This document shows, piece after piece, positions 62,748 to 64,000 of a stretch of 64,000 bases of DNA. Position 1 is the first letter of the stretch. Each line of letters starts with the position of its first letter. Made by a program: the position numbers and the translations under genes. Source of the DNA: Propionispora vibrioides (lineage in GTDB: Bacteria; Bacillota; Negativicutes; Propionisporales; Propionisporaceae). The stretch covers positions 1 to 64,000 of the forward strand of contig NZ_FODY01000001.1 in the NCBI RefSeq assembly GCF_900110485.1, given 5' to 3'. The notes under the pieces are model-generated. The model had not been told where the DNA came from and searched no databases. It worked only from the letters and a program-made list of their open reading frames with translations.

Positions 62748-62799
62748 TACACTACCTAAAACAGAACATGGAGCTTAGCTGGCTGGGAAAGGAGCCGTT

Positions 62800-63345
62800 A
62801 TGGGAATCATTGATCGTGTCATTCTTTCAATTTATACACTACTATTAGCGTTCTTATCTTTAGGCGTAATCTTAATTTCTTTACGCCTAATTTCTTTAGA
62901 ATGGGTGCAGACAAGCATTGCCTATCTGTATGGTCATTGGGAAGCCGGTCTGGTTGCTGCTGTCTTTTTTCTTGTAAGTGTCCGGCTTTTATTAGCAGGG
63001 GTGCGTTCACGGGCCGAACGGTCAAAAAACACCATAGTTCACCATACCGACATGGGGGATGTTAACATATCTTTGGATGCCGTTAGGAATCTGGTGGAAA
63101 AGATATCGAGAAACACACGCGGTGTTCGTGGTGTCAAAGTATTTGTTACGCATGACGAACAAGGCCTTAAAGTAATGCTGCGCGCCGTTATTAGTCCGGA
63201 AAGCAATGTTCCCAGTGTATCTGCCGAAGTGCAAAGACGGGTTCATGAATACATCAAAAATACAGTCGGTGTTGAATTATCCCATATACATATCCTGGTT
63301 GAAAATATTTCTAATGAATTTAAGACCAAACATCGTGTGGAATAA
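62800..63345 (+). CDS. amaP: membrane anchor protein AmaP
   Basis: 181 aa. Two N-terminal membrane helices (about 6-28 and 45-67) followed by an Asp23-like domain (GDVNISLDAVRNLVEKISRNTRGVRGVKVFV). Anchors Asp23 at the membrane. Asp23-AmaP-DUF2273-nusB is the conserved order. Confidence 0.92.
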   Translation: MGIIDRVILSIYTLLLAFLSLGVILISLRLISLEWVQTSIAYLYGHWEAGLVAAVFFLVSVRLLLAGVRSRAERSKNTIVHHTDMGDVNISLDAVRNLVEKISRNTRGVRGVKVFVTHDEQGLKVMLRAVISPESNVPSVSAEVQRRVHEYIKNTVGVELSHIHILVENISNEFKTKHRVE

Positions 63346-63359
63346 GATGAGGTGATACG

Positions 63360-63587
63360 ATGAACTCCAAGCTATTGGCAGAAATATGGCAAAATCATAG
63401 TGGGAAAATTTCGGGAGCTGCGATTGGCTTGCTAATCGGAATTTTTATTATTACCTTCGGCTTTTTCCGCACAATTTTCGTATTATTATGTATGATAGCC
63501 GGTTATGTTATAGGAAAACGTATTGATGAAAAAGAAGATATTATGGATATATTGGAAAAATTGCTGCCGCCCGGATATCATCGCTAG
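63360..63587 (+). CDS. DUF2273 membrane protein
   Basis: 75 aa with two close hydrophobic helices (about 17-55) and C-terminal GKRIDEKEDIMDILEKLLPPGYHR. Ribosome site GAGGTGATAC. Part of the AmaP operon. Its TAG stop is the CTAG that begins element D1. Confidence 0.9.
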   Translation: MNSKLLAEIWQNHSGKISGAAIGLLIGIFIITFGFFRTIFVLLCMIAGYVIGKRIDEKEDIMDILEKLLPPGYHR

Positions 63588-63675
63588 ACTCTGCGTCACT
63601 TAAACCAGTAGATAGGGAAGCTGGGCGAAAAAGACTGCAAGAGGATCCATGTGTTTAGGTGACAAAGAAGGCTAG
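63584..63675. repeat. palindromic element D1, distantly related to family B
   Basis: CTAG at both ends (63584-63587, 63672-63675); arms GTCACTTAAAC (63595-63605) and GTTTAGGTGAC (63653-63663) pair. Interior GGCGAAAAAGACTGC resembles ACGGAAAAAGATCC of B1 and B2. About 92 bp, so possibly a shortened B element. Confidence 0.55.
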
Positions 63676-63714
63676 TCACTTAGTTGTATTTAACTTTTAG
63701 AAAAGAGGTATTAT

Positions 63715-64000
63715 ATGAGTCGCCGGAAAGCCAGGGAAATGGCATTACAGACTTTATTTCAACTTGATTTTAATTCTGCCGATTATAACGATGCGCTTGG
63801 ATTGGTATTTGACGAAAATCTGCAGGTAAGTGCCAAAGCAAAAGAATATACCGAGCAGCTTGTCCAGGGAACGCAAGCTCATCTGGAGGAAATAGACAAT
63901 ATCATTTCAAAGGTCTCCAACGAATGGAAGCTGGAACGTATGACAGGTGTCGACCGTAATATCGCTCGCATCGCCGTTTATGAAATGACCTATAGCGAGG
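63715..64000 (+). CDS. nusB: transcription antitermination factor NusB (partial)
   Basis: First 95 codons; the gene runs off the window. MSRRKAREMALQTLFQLDFN is the typical start, followed by the family helix WKLERMTGVDRNIARIAVYEM. Binds boxA RNA with S10 for rRNA antitermination. ATG 63715 after AAAAGAGG. Confidence 0.94.
   Translation, partial: MSRRKAREMALQTLFQLDFNSADYNDALGLVFDENLQVSAKAKEYTEQLVQGTQAHLEEIDNIISKVSNEWKLERMTGVDRNIARIAVYEMTYSE

Overview
The window is a 64 kb chromosomal segment of an endospore-forming, rod-shaped, low-to-moderate G+C Firmicute. It carries the whole spoIIIA operon, spoIVFA/spoIVFB and a spo0B-like gene, together with MreBCD/RodA/MrdA and a complete MinCDE system. 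Gene order matches two blocks of the Bacillus subtilis chromosome: alaS-yrzL-yrrK-yrzB-yrrL-yrrM-yrrN/O, and maf-radC-mreBCD-minCD-spoIVFA-spoIVFB-rplU-ysxB-rpmA-spo0B-obg. MinE, RNase G, the TIGR03960/TIGR03936 pair and the type III glutamine synthetase point to Clostridia or Negativicutes. I favour a Sporomusaceae-like Negativicute, but this is inference: no outer-membrane gene lies in the window.

Layout. 1-460: end of an rRNA operon (5S) plus tRNA-Asn. 500-5100: two different glutamine synthetases, each behind a nearly identical promoter and a leader terminator. 5160-8400: iscR-iscS-iscU-mnmA, linking Fe-S/sulfur mobilisation to tRNA thiolation. 8450-10480: PRC-barrel protein, zinc ribbon, small membrane protein, AI-2E transporter. 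10500-17800: alaS and the ireB-ruvX-mltG-trmR-trhP block. 17800-21750: class B PBP, aroQ, Xaa-Pro peptidase, efp. 22250-28330: zinc-ribbon protein and spoIIIAA-AH. 28700-39500: maf-radC-mreBCD-mrdA-minCDE-rodA-spoIVFA-spoIVFB (cell shape, division site, sporulation). 39600-46970: radical SAM pair, RNase G, L21/Prp/L27, mini-Spo0B, Obg, YhbY. 46980-53930: proB, nadD, RRM protein, yqeK, LCP, rsfS, S1 protein, cheV. 54000-61560: tRNA-Ala, a cell-wall deacetylase on the minus strand, 3D protein, GlpA-like oxidoreductase, DUF457 hydrolase, SulP transporter. 61650-64000: ridA, Asp23-AmaP-DUF2273 and the start of nusB.

The coding content is ordinary housekeeping. The unusual layer lies between the genes. 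At least three families of 90-185 bp imperfect palindromes (called A, B and C here, plus minor D and E) fill most larger intergenic gaps. No transposase gene is present. Family A has a conserved core with outer arms that vary but still pair. Families B and C share a hairpin module. Several copies end in CTAG or TAG, and in four places that end is the UAG stop codon of the upstream gene, including spoIIIAC and spoIIIAD inside the sporulation operon. Other non-coding signals are two glutamine-synthetase leader attenuators, one with a mutually exclusive hairpin fitting the ANTAR rule; hairpins that bury the start codons of a PBP gene and of spoIIIAA; and a leader peptide plus terminator upstream of sulP.

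All coordinates and motifs come from reading the sequence. No database search or folding calculation was run.
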